Source of the DNA: Anaerolineales bacterium
GTDB lineage: Bacteria; Chloroflexota; Anaerolineae; 4572-78; J111
NCBI GenBank assembly: GCA_020634935.1
Contig: JACKAT010000002.1
Location: 1-64,000, forward strand
DNA: 64,000 bases
Direction of reading: 5' to 3'
In this document: piece after piece, positions 18,806-27,447 of the stretch
Numbering within the stretch: position 1 is the first letter of the stretch
Layout of the letters: the number at the start of each line of letters is the position of its first letter
Notes under the pieces: model-generated
The model's input: the letters and a program-made list of their open reading frames with translations, nothing else
Databases searched by the model: none
Told to the model about the DNA's origin: nothing
Translations under genes and position numbers: made by a program

Positions 18806-20005
18806 TTAGGGTAAAAATCCATAAGGATTTTGCTGAAGCGTTCCCTGTCTAACCTCAAAGTGAAGGTGCGGCCCGGTTGAATTACCGGTGCTGCCCATCT
18901 CGCCGATCTGCTCACCCTTGACCACATTGGTGCCGGCTTCGACATAATAGGCATTAAGGTGAGCGTATAAGGTTTGGAAGCCATTATTATGGTCGATGAC
19001 CAAATGATAGCCATACATATTATCCCAACCGGCTACAATCACATAACCGGAGTCGGCGGCCAAGACCGGCGCCCCAATAAAGGCGGCGATATCGATGCCG
19101 GGATGGTAGCTGAAAAAGCCTTGAGAAATTGACCCGGTAGCCGGCCAGCTAAAGAAGCCAGTTCCGGTAGTTGCGTCATCGGGCACCGGCCCGGTGTAAG
19201 CATAAGTCGTAACTGTACGCGGTATAAATGGTTTACTCCCGCCTGGCACTACTAACCACTGCCCCGGCTGGATAATAGGGTTTTCAGGATCAAGCCTATT
19301 AAGCGGAAGATCAATAATACTCTGTACATCCGTCTTATAAGTTCCGGCAATGCCTTCTAATGTATCCGTGCTCCCCACCTGGTGGTAAACTCCATCTATT
19401 GGCAGAATAGTCACGGTTTGACCCACTGACAGCAAATCGGGATTTTCCTCCAAATCCGCATTGGACCAGATCAAGGTTTCCGGCGATAGCCCAAATTTGT
19501 AAGCAATGGCAGTAATGGTATCGCCACTCTCGACCACATACGATCGAATATCATCCGAGGCCGGCTGGCTAAACAGGGAACGATCGGGAATTGTTGTGCG
19601 GGGAACGGCTGCCTGGAATAGCACCCCATCTTGATTATTGATCAATTCGCCGGATAAAGTGAGAGGTGGCGTGTTGTCTTCCTTCACCACAGGCTGAACA
19701 GTATCGCTTATGCTCCGTTTGAGGGGGTGAATGGCCCCAATTTCGCCCCAAGGCAGATTAAGGCTGCTAACCCCGATGGCCAAAAGCGCAATAAGGATCA
19801 TCGTAAGATGAGGCAGAGTGCGGTTGGATAAGACTTCGTTGTGGGAAAAAATCTGTATGGATTGGGAAATGTGTTGAATAGACCCTAATTTAGCGATAAA
19901 GGGTAAACTTACCTTACCGGTATGTTCATCCGGGCCATACTCATGAATTGGCAATACCCCGTCATTCAAGCCGCCGGGTGGTTTTTTGGTAAATGATGAT
20001 TGCAT
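18806..20005 (-). CDS. LysM - M23 (lysostaphin-type) metallopeptidase, membrane-anchored
   Basis: A protein of 399 residues. A cytoplasmic N-terminus is followed by one transmembrane helix (about 68-85, LTMILIALLAIGVSS). Two LysM peptidoglycan-binding modules follow (about 152-203 with SYVVESGDTITAIAYKFGLS, and about 207-255). The C-terminal M23 domain has zinc ligands in YHPGID (His about 300) and HLHFEV (about 380). It would cut peptide cross-links in the cell wall, or act as a NlpD-like activator if inactive, but the ligands are intact. The ORF is monocistronic and is preceded by the rho terminator. Confidence 0.92.
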   Translation of the reverse strand: MQSSFTKKPPGGLNDGVLPIHEYGPDEHTGKVSLPFIAKLGSIQHISQSIQIFSHNEVLSNRTLPHLTMILIALLAIGVSSLNLPWGEIGAIHPLKRSISDTVQPVVKEDNTPPLTLSGELINNQDGVLFQAAVPRTTIPDRSLFSQPASDDIRSYVVESGDTITAIAYKFGLSPETLIWSNADLEENPDLLSVGQTVTILPIDGVYHQVGSTDTLEGIAGTYKTDVQSIIDLPLNRLDPENPIIQPGQWLVVPGGSKPFIPRTVTTYAYTGPVPDDATTGTGFFSWPATGSISQGFFSYHPGIDIAAFIGAPVLAADSGYVIVAGWDNMYGYHLVIDHNNGFQTLYAHLNAYYVEAGTNVVKGEQIGEMGSTGNSTGPHLHFEVRQGTLQQNPYGFLP

Positions 20006-20087
20006 AAAGTTATCGTTTGACTGCTAAGTTATGGGCTAAGCGATCATGCTTAGGCTGACTTACGTAGCAATTACGCCATAATGCAAA

Positions 20088-20115
20088 AAGTGGTCAGCAT
20101 GATAGCTGACCACTT
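20088..20115 (-). terminator. Rho-independent terminator of rho
   Basis: An 11-bp perfect stem (aagtggtcagc / gctgaccactt) with a 6-base loop. On the minus strand it is followed by TTT and lies about 90 bases after the rho stop. Confidence 0.8.
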
Positions 20116-20202
20116 GAAATGAGTCAAATTGGTTAGAGGCTAGATAGGATAGTTTTAGATAACTTTAATTCACTTCTCCCACACTCTAATCAGATTTACT
20201 TC

Positions 20203-21456
20203 TTAATAAATATCTTTATGAAGGGTGGCTAAAAATTCGATATTGTTATCGGTTTTGGGCAACCTTTCTAAGATCATTTCAGTCGCTTCCGAGCCACCGC
20301 CCACAGCCGTAATCATCCGGCGCAGAGTCCAGACCTTGGATAGCTCATCCGGCTCGAGCAGCAGATCCTCACGGCGAGTACTTGACCGTTCGATGTCGAT
20401 GGCCGGGAAGAAGCGACGTTCGGAGAGTTTGCGGCTTAGATGCATTTCCATATTGCCGGTACCCTTAAACTCTTCATAAATAACATCATCCATACGGCTG
20501 CCGGTGTCCACCAAACAGGTCGCGATGATGGTTAGACTGCCACTTTCTTCCAGATTTCGGGCGGCGCCGAAAAACCGTTTGGGCGGATACAGCGCCGCCG
20601 GATCGATCCCCCCGGATAGCGTTCGGCCGCTGGGCGGCACCACCAGGTTGTAAGCCCGAGCCAAGCGGGTAAGCGAGTCCATCAGCACCACCACATCACG
20701 GCCCCCTTCAACCAGCCGCTTGGCTTTGGCCAAAGCCATCTCCGCCACGCGCGTTTGGTCAGACTCGGGGTCGTCAAAGGTGGCGGCCATTACTTCGGCA
20801 TCAACCGAACGGTCCATATCGGTTACTTCTTCGGGGCGTTCGCCGATGAGAACGACCATCATGTGGATATCTTCATAATTTTTACTGATCCCATTCGCAA
20901 TTTGCTTCAGAATGGTAGTTTTACCGGCCTTCGGCGGCGAAACAATCAACCCCCGCTGGCCCCGACCAATCGGGGCCAGCATATCCAGCAGCCGGGTCGA
21001 GAGGATATCTCGCTCTGTTTCCAGCTTTAACCGTTCTTTAGGAAAGATCGGCGTCATCCGCTCGAAAACGGGCCGTTTTTTGGCTGTCTCAGGGTCGAGA
21101 CCATTGACCGCTTCTACTCGAAGCAGCCCGAAGTATTTTTCGGTTTCTTTGGGCGGGCGCACCTGTCCAATCACCATATCACCGGTCCGCAGGCCAAAGC
21201 GGCGGATTTGACTCTGTGACACATAGATATCATCAGGACCCGGTAATAAATCGACGGAACGTAAAAAGCCAATTCCGTCAGAAATAATTTCTAAAACTCC
21301 GCCCCCAAAGATAAATCCTTGAGACTCGGCGCGATGTTTTAAAATTCGCAGGATCAAATCACTTTTTTTGAGTTTACTATAGCCGGAAATTTCTAAATCT
21401 TTAGCCAGAACGCGTAGGTCATCCAAGGTTTTGGCATCAAGTTCTGCCATATTCAT
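20203..21456 (-). CDS. rho: Transcription termination factor Rho
   Basis: An ATP-dependent RNA helicase that ends transcripts. I set the start at the ATG at 21456 (MNMAELDAKTL), which has GGGAG 8 bases upstream. The frame extends to 21492 without family support. The 417 residues include the N-terminal helical domain (LDDLRVLAKDLEISGYSKLKK), the RNA-binding cold-shock-like fold (GFLRS to DIYVSQSQIRRFGL), the Walker A region SPPKAGKTT, and the Walker B region VVVLMDSLTRLARAYN. The Q-loop and R-loop region (GGIDPAALYPPKRFF) is also present. It is monocistronic. Confidence 0.97.
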   Translation of the reverse strand: MNMAELDAKTLDDLRVLAKDLEISGYSKLKKSDLILRILKHRAESQGFIFGGGVLEIISDGIGFLRSVDLLPGPDDIYVSQSQIRRFGLRTGDMVIGQVRPPKETEKYFGLLRVEAVNGLDPETAKKRPVFERMTPIFPKERLKLETERDILSTRLLDMLAPIGRGQRGLIVSPPKAGKTTILKQIANGISKNYEDIHMMVVLIGERPEEVTDMDRSVDAEVMAATFDDPESDQTRVAEMALAKAKRLVEGGRDVVVLMDSLTRLARAYNLVVPPSGRTLSGGIDPAALYPPKRFFGAARNLEESGSLTIIATCLVDTGSRMDDVIYEEFKGTGNMEMHLSRKLSERRFFPAIDIERSSTRREDLLLEPDELSKVWTLRRMITAVGGGSEATEMILERLPKTDNNIEFLATLHKDIY

Positions 21457-22052
21457 AGTTAAATCTCCCAAAAACACATGCCCAATTAACATGAAAGCGT
21501 CATTGAGACGCTTTTTTGTAAATGGTCTGAATGTAAGTATTCGTTGAGTTTAGTTTAATAGTTTAAATGTGCTGAGATTTTGCGGGATTAGTCACCGATA
21601 ATTAACAAAAACGTCTTCTTGGTCTATTTTTTATTAGTTGAGAACTGTCATTGAGGAGTCTTAGCAAGCCAATGTGAGATTTTGTCAGGAAACCGAGGCT
21701 TTAAGCGCCTATTCATAATAAGCGCAGCAATAACTTTATAATAGGCTCATTATAAATGCTATATGAGCAATTTCTTATCTATTTTCACCTTTTACTATTG
21801 AAGGGTTTACTCTAAGCCCAGTGTTGTGGTAACTTAGGGGACGCCGTTAGATTAAATTTATAATTTCAAATTGCTTTTCAGAGAGATTAAATTTTGCGTT
21901 GAGGACAGTAATTAGCGTACGCAAAGGCACGTGGAGCTAATTTACGTGCTGAACATTGTATTGATTTTGAATTATATCATTGTTTCAGCTTAACGTCAAT
22001 TAGCTGTTATCATTTAGCGTAATAGCTAAAGATATTTTTGAGATAGTGCCCA
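21457..22052. other. AT-rich region upstream of rho without recognised genes
   Basis: Nearly 600 bases with no credible ORF. The rho leader has a hairpin (aaagcgtc 21494-21501 / gacgcttt 21507-21514, 5-base loop), followed on the plus strand by T residues. Rho leaders are often autoregulated in other bacteria, so this hairpin may matter. Beyond it I see only AT-rich DNA. Confidence 0.5.
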
Positions 22053-22096
22053 GGCTTTAGCCGGTTTTAGGACCTTATTAAAACCGGCTAAAGCCT
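22053..22096. repeat. Perfect 16-bp hairpin with GGCTTTAGCC core
   Basis: Arms 22053-22068 (ggctttagccggtttt) and 22081-22096 with a 12-base loop. It shares the ctttagc core with the repeat at 2480-2540. Confidence 0.65.
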
Positions 22097-22115
22097 TGAC
22101 TCCCCTCAATGATGA

Positions 22116-22154
22116 AAACCTTTAAGAGAGGCCTCTTGGGCCTCCCTTAAAGGC
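22116..22154 (-). terminator. Rho-independent terminator of gap
   Basis: Arms 22120-22134 and 22140-22154 pair at 14 of 15 positions with a 5-base loop. On the minus strand a TTTT run follows. It lies just after the gap stop. Confidence 0.88.
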
Positions 22155-22171
22155 GGCTTTCAAAGAACTAA

Positions 22172-23185
22172 TTAAAGACTTTTGGCCATAAGGTCGGCTA
22201 AGTCGGCGGTGCGGTTGGAGTAACCCCACTCATTATCGTACCAGGTCACAACTTTGGCCAGATTCCCACCAATGACTTGGCAGAACTCCGCATCAACCGA
22301 GCTGGAGGCCGGATTGCCTTTGTAGTCGATCGAAACCAGGGGTTCTTCCACATAGTCCATCACGTTTTTCATAGGGCCGTTGGTGGCGCCTTCTTTCAGA
22401 GCGGCGCGCAGTTCTTCGGTGGTCGTTTCCTTTTCGAGTAGACAAGTGAAGTCAACCACTGAAACGGTGGAGGTCGGTACGCGCAGGGCATAGCCGTCAA
22501 ACTTGCCTTTGAGATCAGGAATAACCAGAGCCACCGCTTTGGCCGCACCAGTGGTCGTGGGAATGATGCTCATGGCGGCGGCGCGCGCTCGGCGAAGATC
22601 TTTGTGAGGCAGGTCTAAGATCCGCTGGTCGTTAGTGTAGGCGTGAATGGTGGTCATCAACGCTTTAACAATGCCAAAGCTGTCGTTGACTACTTTAGCC
22701 GCCGGGGCCAGACAGTTGGTTGTACAAGAGGCATTGGATACAATGTGATGCTTTTCCGGATCATATTGATCGTCGTTAACACCCAGCACAATGGTCAAAT
22801 CTTCGCCTTTGGCCGGGGCGCTGATGATAACTTTTTTGGCTCCGGCTTTGATATGCGAGCCGGCTTTTTCTCCGGTGGTGAACAAACCGGTACTTTCAAC
22901 TACAATATCAACCCCCAGGTCACCCCAGGGTAAGTTACCCGGATCACGCTCGGCCAAAACTTTGAGCAAATTCCCATCAACGTTAAGACCGCCTTCGGCT
23001 ACTTCTACTGTACCGTCAAATTTACCATAGTTTGAGTCATATTTGAGCAGGTGCGCCATGGTGCGAACGTCACCAATGTCATTAACGGCCACGACTTCAA
23101 GGCTATCACCGTAGGTGTCCCGAATAGCCTTAAATACTTGCCGTCCAATACGCCCAAATCCGTTAATACCGACTCGTGTTGTCAT
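22172..23185 (-). CDS. gap: Glyceraldehyde-3-phosphate dehydrogenase, type I
   Basis: It oxidises glyceraldehyde 3-phosphate to 1,3-bisphosphoglycerate with NAD(P). Its 337 residues have the Rossmann start VGINGFGRIGRQVFKA, the catalytic SNASCTTNCLAP (Cys about 153) and the C-terminal WYDNEWGYSNR. The position after the second strand ends in VVAVNDIGD, where Asp favours NAD. A GGAGG Shine-Dalgarno precedes the ATG. It has its own terminator and a separate upstream region with a tandem GTTATATAAC motif. The gene follows yvcK by 89 bases. Confidence 0.97.
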   Translation of the reverse strand: MTTRVGINGFGRIGRQVFKAIRDTYGDSLEVVAVNDIGDVRTMAHLLKYDSNYGKFDGTVEVAEGGLNVDGNLLKVLAERDPGNLPWGDLGVDIVVESTGLFTTGEKAGSHIKAGAKKVIISAPAKGEDLTIVLGVNDDQYDPEKHHIVSNASCTTNCLAPAAKVVNDSFGIVKALMTTIHAYTNDQRILDLPHKDLRRARAAAMSIIPTTTGAAKAVALVIPDLKGKFDGYALRVPTSTVSVVDFTCLLEKETTTEELRAALKEGATNGPMKNVMDYVEEPLVSIDYKGNPASSSVDAEFCQVIGGNLAKVVTWYDNEWGYSNRTADLADLMAKSL

Positions 23186-23233
23186 GATTAATTTTCCTCC
23201 GTCTCTAAAATAATTTGGTTAAAAGATTTGTTA

Positions 23234-23257
23234 CTTATATAACAAAAGTTATATAAC
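23234..23257 (-). promoter_or_regulatory. Tandem GTTATATAAC palindromes upstream of gap
   Basis: On the minus strand, gttatataac (23257-23248) and gttatataag (23243-23234) are separated by 4 bases, giving a 14-base repeat. The position about 50 bases before the start codon fits a promoter/operator for gap. The binding factor is unknown. Confidence 0.4.
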
Positions 23258-23274
23258 AGATGAGATGAACATAC

Positions 23275-24633
23275 TTACTGATGACTCAGGTTTTTATACC
23301 AATTTATCACGGCGTTGCCAAGTTTGGTGGCATCGTGCCGCCAGGGGTACTGTTCATCGATGACATCTGCCCCGATGACCTGATACCCGCTACTCTCAAA
23401 ATTGGTGAACGGCACATATTTCAGGTGACTCATATTCTCTGGAATAGGCCGGGTCTGGTTATTGTTGGCTAGAACGTAGCCAAACAATGTTTTTTTGGTT
23501 CGCTGAGCCGTAAAAAAATTTTGCTCGCGCTGATCCTCTTGCTGGATATCAATGATATCCGTGTGGCTTTCGATGGCCTGCACGTGGTCGGCCAGATCAT
23601 AGTCATCGCTCTCGCCCGGCTGGGTGGCTACGTTACAGATATAAATTTTGGGCGCGCTGCTGGCTCGAATGGCCGTTACAATCTCACCAATGAGCAAATT
23701 AGGGATGATACTGGTGTATAGGCTGCCCGGGCCGGCTACAATTAAATCCGCATTCAAAATAGCTTGAATAGCCGGCGGAAAAGCGTGCGCCGAACTGGGC
23801 TCTAAATAAACGCGCTCAATCGGTAAGTTGGCTTCGGGAATAGCACTTTCCCCCTTTACTTTTCGCGTTTGCGGCCCTTCATCAACCTCGGCAAACAAGG
23901 TTACATTTTGTAAGGTACTCGGAAAGATTTCGCCGCCAATATTCAGCACGCGGCCACTCTCGTATAAGGCTTTTTCAAAAGAACCGGTCACGGCGGCCAT
24001 GGCTGTAATGAATAGGTTGCCAAAGCTGTGTCCTTCCAGACCGCCGCTTCTAAATCGATACTGAAACAGTTGGGTTGTTAACGCTTCGTCATCGGCCAGG
24101 GCCGCGATGCAGTTTCGGAAATCACCGGGGGGTAAAACCCCTAACTCCCGGCGAAGTTTGCCTGATGAACCGCCGTCGTCAGCCACAGTAACAATGGCCG
24201 TAATATTCTCGGTGTGGTGTTTGAGACCACGCAACAATACGCTTAGTCCGGTACCCCCACCCAGGGCAACAACTTTGGGACCTCGTCTTTTTCTCCGGTG
24301 ATGACGATAAACTTGCTCGGCAACATAGCCAACCGTAGCTTGTTTGTTTGGTAGAATAGCTTGGAGTAGTAATTTATTAAGTCGATATAGACTGTAGCCG
24401 GTTAGCCCTAACCCCATCAGTGCCATCGTTACACCGGGGATCCAGGCGGCCCAACTTTTCTGAAAAAGCGGTTGGAGAAGAAGTGTGGTTCTGATGCCGG
24501 TTATAAGTTCGCTTAAAAAAAGGCCAATTCCAAACCCGGTAATGATCAATCCTGTTACAAGAGGAATGAACCAGCGTTTAAAGCCTAGACCGGGGTGAAG
24601 TAAACGAGCGGCAGATTTAAGGCCCTCAAACAT
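23275..24633 (-). CDS. yvcK: YvcK/CofD-like gluconeogenesis factor with N-terminal membrane hairpin
   Basis: A protein of 452 residues. The first 85 residues form two transmembrane helices (WFIPLVTGLIITGFGIGLFL and WIPGVTMALMGLGLTGYSLY). They are followed by a basic linker (RHHRRKRRGPK) and the YvcK fold with KVVALGGGTGLSVLLRGLK and TVADDGGSSGKLRRELG. GHSFGNLFITAM and VAGPGSLYTSIIPNLL are also present. YvcK proteins bind UDP-sugars and affect gluconeogenesis and wall synthesis; they do not make F420 like CofD. The membrane-anchored form fits a wall-related role. It is transcribed towards gap and lies between gap and glgA, so the context is carbon metabolism. Confidence 0.9.
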   Translation of the reverse strand: MFEGLKSAARLLHPGLGFKRWFIPLVTGLIITGFGIGLFLSELITGIRTTLLLQPLFQKSWAAWIPGVTMALMGLGLTGYSLYRLNKLLLQAILPNKQATVGYVAEQVYRHHRRKRRGPKVVALGGGTGLSVLLRGLKHHTENITAIVTVADDGGSSGKLRRELGVLPPGDFRNCIAALADDEALTTQLFQYRFRSGGLEGHSFGNLFITAMAAVTGSFEKALYESGRVLNIGGEIFPSTLQNVTLFAEVDEGPQTRKVKGESAIPEANLPIERVYLEPSSAHAFPPAIQAILNADLIVAGPGSLYTSIIPNLLIGEIVTAIRASSAPKIYICNVATQPGESDDYDLADHVQAIESHTDIIDIQQEDQREQNFFTAQRTKKTLFGYVLANNNQTRPIPENMSHLKYVPFTNFESSGYQVIGADVIDEQYPWRHDATKLGNAVINWYKNLSHQ

Positions 24634-24702
24634 ATTGTCATCTAGTTCCGATAGCGTTGACCCCCTGAATTATAGGTGAAGTGACCCAGAGAGTCAAAGA
24701 TA

Positions 24703-26544
24703 CTACTCATCTACCTGCGATAAAGCTAACTTTAAATCCCAATCCAACTTATCGCCATACTCTTTTTGACCGGGGGCAAAGAAGTCATTAAAGAGTTTTC
24801 TATCATCATCCAGGCTGCCGATAAACTGATTGACAACCTCATGCTGGTAGGTGATCCATCGTTTATGTAGGAAACCATAGCGATACATATCGATATACTG
24901 GGTCGCCGACCGGTCCCAACTGGCATTGATGGCCATGGCCTGGCGTTTCAACCATTCATGGCGACCCGGATCATAACGGTAGGTATCGATGGCCGCCCGA
25001 ATTTGCTCAAAGAACGCGTGGGCTTCTCCAAAGCGATCACTGATGTCCAGCCATTCGTACAGATAGGCGCAGTACCTCACCTTGGTCAAACCGCCGGTGG
25101 CTCGCCCAATCACCACATTGCCCACCAGCGAGGCTTCATAATCAACCAGGCCGCACGGCTCAAACCGTGAAGGGATCAGCATAAAATCGCCGCCGGCTAA
25201 GATCAGTTTTGAGAGCGGTAGATTAAAGGTGTTGTTGAAGTAAACCCGCTCCGGATACATAGCCGCCAATCTAAAGAAGGCCCCCTCTATGGCCTGACCA
25301 GCGTCATCCTCTTTTGGCGCGGACGCCAGAATGATAAATTTAGCGCCAGGATCGTGGATGATCGTCCGTTCGATAATGTCAGCCACCAATCCCAAATTTT
25401 TCTGGTCAACCAGCCGGCCAATGGCCGTAATGAGAATGGGATCGTTGATCGGCTCTGTGCCAAAGGCCTCCAGGTGGAGCAGTCGCTTCAATTCGGTTTT
25501 GATCTCCAGATGCTCTTGATCAAAGGTATGATCACGGGCCAGCATCTCGCTTTGAGTGGTTGGATGGTGGAAGATAGGATCATCGGGATGGCGCAGCGCT
25601 TGGAGCTTTTGCAAGACGCTGGCTTTAAGTTCGGGTAGTTGTTCGGGCCGGTTGAGGTCACTCATGCCGTTGGTAATACCGGCGATAGGCAGCTTTTCGA
25701 ACAAATCCAAATGGCGATTAGGTACAAATACTTCTCCGGGCGAGCTGCCTTTTTGAGCGGCGGCTTTTTGCCACATGGCCTCGTGGCTCAACTTTAGTTC
25801 GGCGGCATACCCCCAAGTACCGTTCAAGTCACCGCTGACCGTGGTGATCTTGCCGCCGGTTTCATAAACCTTCAGCATGCAGGCTTTTATTAAATTTAGG
25901 TTATTGAAGAAATCGAAATATTTATGAAATAGCTTTTCGCCGGGCAAATTGAGGCGATCAAGTGATGCATAACCCCCATCTTGCAGTGGGGTAATGCCTT
26001 GGTAAGTGGCATTATGGATGGTAAAATGGACCGGCAATTCCTTTAAACAATCATATCCTAAGAAAAAGGGAATCAACCCCACGTGATAGTCGTGCAGGTG
26101 AACGGTAGAAAATTGTTTTTGTTTGATGTAACCGGCCATCGCTTGGGCTACCGACGAATAAAGTTTGGCTGCCATGTGGGGATCGCTGGGATAGATAGCC
26201 GTGGCATTGGTCCAATCTAACTGCCATCGATCCCAAAAGTAAATGACTTTTTGACCATCGGGAAAAATATGCTCAAAAGCTTGAAAGGAGAAAGGACTTC
26301 CGTTGATAATGGCGGGTAACTCTATAGCCAGGGGAGTCAAACGGCTTTTGTCATAGTGGGCAAAACAGGGGGTGAGGATCTCTATTTCCAACTCAATATC
26401 TTGTCTGGCGGCAGCTTTGACCAACTCGGCCGGCAGTTCTTCGATAATGGCGCCCAGGCCTCCGAGTTTTATACCTAAGCCGCTTTTTACCCGCCCGATC
26501 TCCCAAGCAGCCATAGCCACACGCATTTTCTGAGGTTTGAACAT
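24703..26544 (-). CDS. glgA: Glycogen/starch synthase (GT5)
   Basis: It transfers glucose from ADP-glucose (or UDP-glucose) to a growing alpha-1,4 glucan. The 613 residues carry the GT5 N-terminal nucleotide-sugar loop KLGGLGAI, HLHDYHVGLIPFF, TIHNATYQGI and the C-terminal signature PSRFEPCGLVDYEA with both glutamates. ATGGLTKVR is also present. It is longer than the usual 470-500 residues because of extended loops (about residues 260-380) and a helical tail after residue 540. The promoter has a palindrome at the start site. GlgB is in the same window, but no glgC was found. Confidence 0.92.
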   Translation of the reverse strand: MFKPQKMRVAMAAWEIGRVKSGLGIKLGGLGAIIEELPAELVKAAARQDIELEIEILTPCFAHYDKSRLTPLAIELPAIINGSPFSFQAFEHIFPDGQKVIYFWDRWQLDWTNATAIYPSDPHMAAKLYSSVAQAMAGYIKQKQFSTVHLHDYHVGLIPFFLGYDCLKELPVHFTIHNATYQGITPLQDGGYASLDRLNLPGEKLFHKYFDFFNNLNLIKACMLKVYETGGKITTVSGDLNGTWGYAAELKLSHEAMWQKAAAQKGSSPGEVFVPNRHLDLFEKLPIAGITNGMSDLNRPEQLPELKASVLQKLQALRHPDDPIFHHPTTQSEMLARDHTFDQEHLEIKTELKRLLHLEAFGTEPINDPILITAIGRLVDQKNLGLVADIIERTIIHDPGAKFIILASAPKEDDAGQAIEGAFFRLAAMYPERVYFNNTFNLPLSKLILAGGDFMLIPSRFEPCGLVDYEASLVGNVVIGRATGGLTKVRYCAYLYEWLDISDRFGEAHAFFEQIRAAIDTYRYDPGRHEWLKRQAMAINASWDRSATQYIDMYRYGFLHKRWITYQHEVVNQFIGSLDDDRKLFNDFFAPGQKEYGDKLDWDLKLALSQVDE

Positions 26545-26593
26545 TTGATAGCTTGTCCTTTACTTTCGGATTGGTTGCTGTATCGGGTATGAG

Positions 26594-26645
26594 TGAGGAG
26601 ACCGTTACGGTGTCCTCATTGTACCATGAATATTAAAGGCAGCAA
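26594..26645 (-). promoter_or_regulatory. glgA promoter with near-perfect palindrome at the start site
   Basis: On the minus strand, TTGCTG (26645-26640), a 16-base spacer ending in TGG, then TACAAT (26623-26618). A 25-bp palindrome begins at the last base of that -10 hexamer (arms 26594-26605 and 26607-26618, 11 of 12 pairs). An operator overlapping +1 would suit repression. The repressor is unknown. Confidence 0.5.
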
Positions 26646-26654
26646 GTCATCAGT

Positions 26655-27302
26655 TCAGTAACCCGCCCCAGTCCGAACTCGTAAAATTTCCCGATCAAGA
26701 GCAGCGCTCAAAGAGTCCGGCTGGCCGCCAGATGTTTGTTGCAGGCTGTCATCCAGCCAGGCCTGGTCCATCGCGATTGGAGGCGGCGCGGCGGTGGCCC
26801 GGATCGCTTCCCTACCCTGCGCCGCTTGAGGCAGCAATAGTGGCGCTGCGGCCGTGCGATATCCCGCGTGCAGGGCGTCGGTGGTGGCGCAGTACCACAC
26901 TACCGTAGCCAGCCCCGGTTGACTGGCCGGGGCAGCCAGAACGGCGCAGGGCTGGTCGATCAGCCGCAGCCACCACAATGCTGCCTGGGGATGGCCGATA
27001 ACCTGGCGCAAGTCGTCCACAAATTGCTCGACGGTGGTAGCGGCCGGCCACAACTGGTCGAGGCGAACCGCACGCAGCACAGCCAACTCCACCGCCGGTA
27101 AGGTATACCCCGGCCCGATGACATCGAAATGCCAAAATCCCCCCCATAAGCTGGGGTCAGCTACCAATAAGGCCGTCGAGAAGGGCGCCCGGCCAAGATG
27201 CGTGACCAACTGCTGTCGTTGAGCGGAGGTTATGCCCTCTGGGTGGTCGATTAATCGGGTCAGAAAAGCGGCTGGATCGTCCATGGGCTCATCATACCAC
27301 AT
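26655..27302 (-). CDS. Hypothetical protein
   Basis: About 215 residues if started at MWYDEPMDDP (27302), or 209 if at the next ATG (27284). The frame runs to 27386, but the extra N-terminus is Cys/Arg-rich with no coding look. Neither start has a clear Shine-Dalgarno. The protein has a helical first part (AAFLTRLIDHPEGITSAQRQ), a W-rich middle (DPSLWGGFWHFDVIGPG) and Ala/Gln-rich helices. I recognise no family. The G+C of this stretch is higher than that of its neighbours, so it may be a lineage-specific or acquired gene. It is cotranscribed at most with glgA, which has its own promoter. Confidence 0.45.
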   Translation of the reverse strand: MWYDEPMDDPAAFLTRLIDHPEGITSAQRQQLVTHLGRAPFSTALLVADPSLWGGFWHFDVIGPGYTLPAVELAVLRAVRLDQLWPAATTVEQFVDDLRQVIGHPQAALWWLRLIDQPCAVLAAPASQPGLATVVWYCATTDALHAGYRTAAAPLLLPQAAQGREAIRATAAPPPIAMDQAWLDDSLQQTSGGQPDSLSAALDREILRVRTGAGY

Positions 27303-27447
27303 AGGTTCGCATTTACGAAGTGTTTGACTTTTACCTGCAATGCCAATACAATATCGAAAATTTAAAAACATTCTCACCCCGACCATTTCGACCGCACCTC
27401 ATTGATCATTATCATACCAGACTCACATCTATGGAGAAATAGATAGA

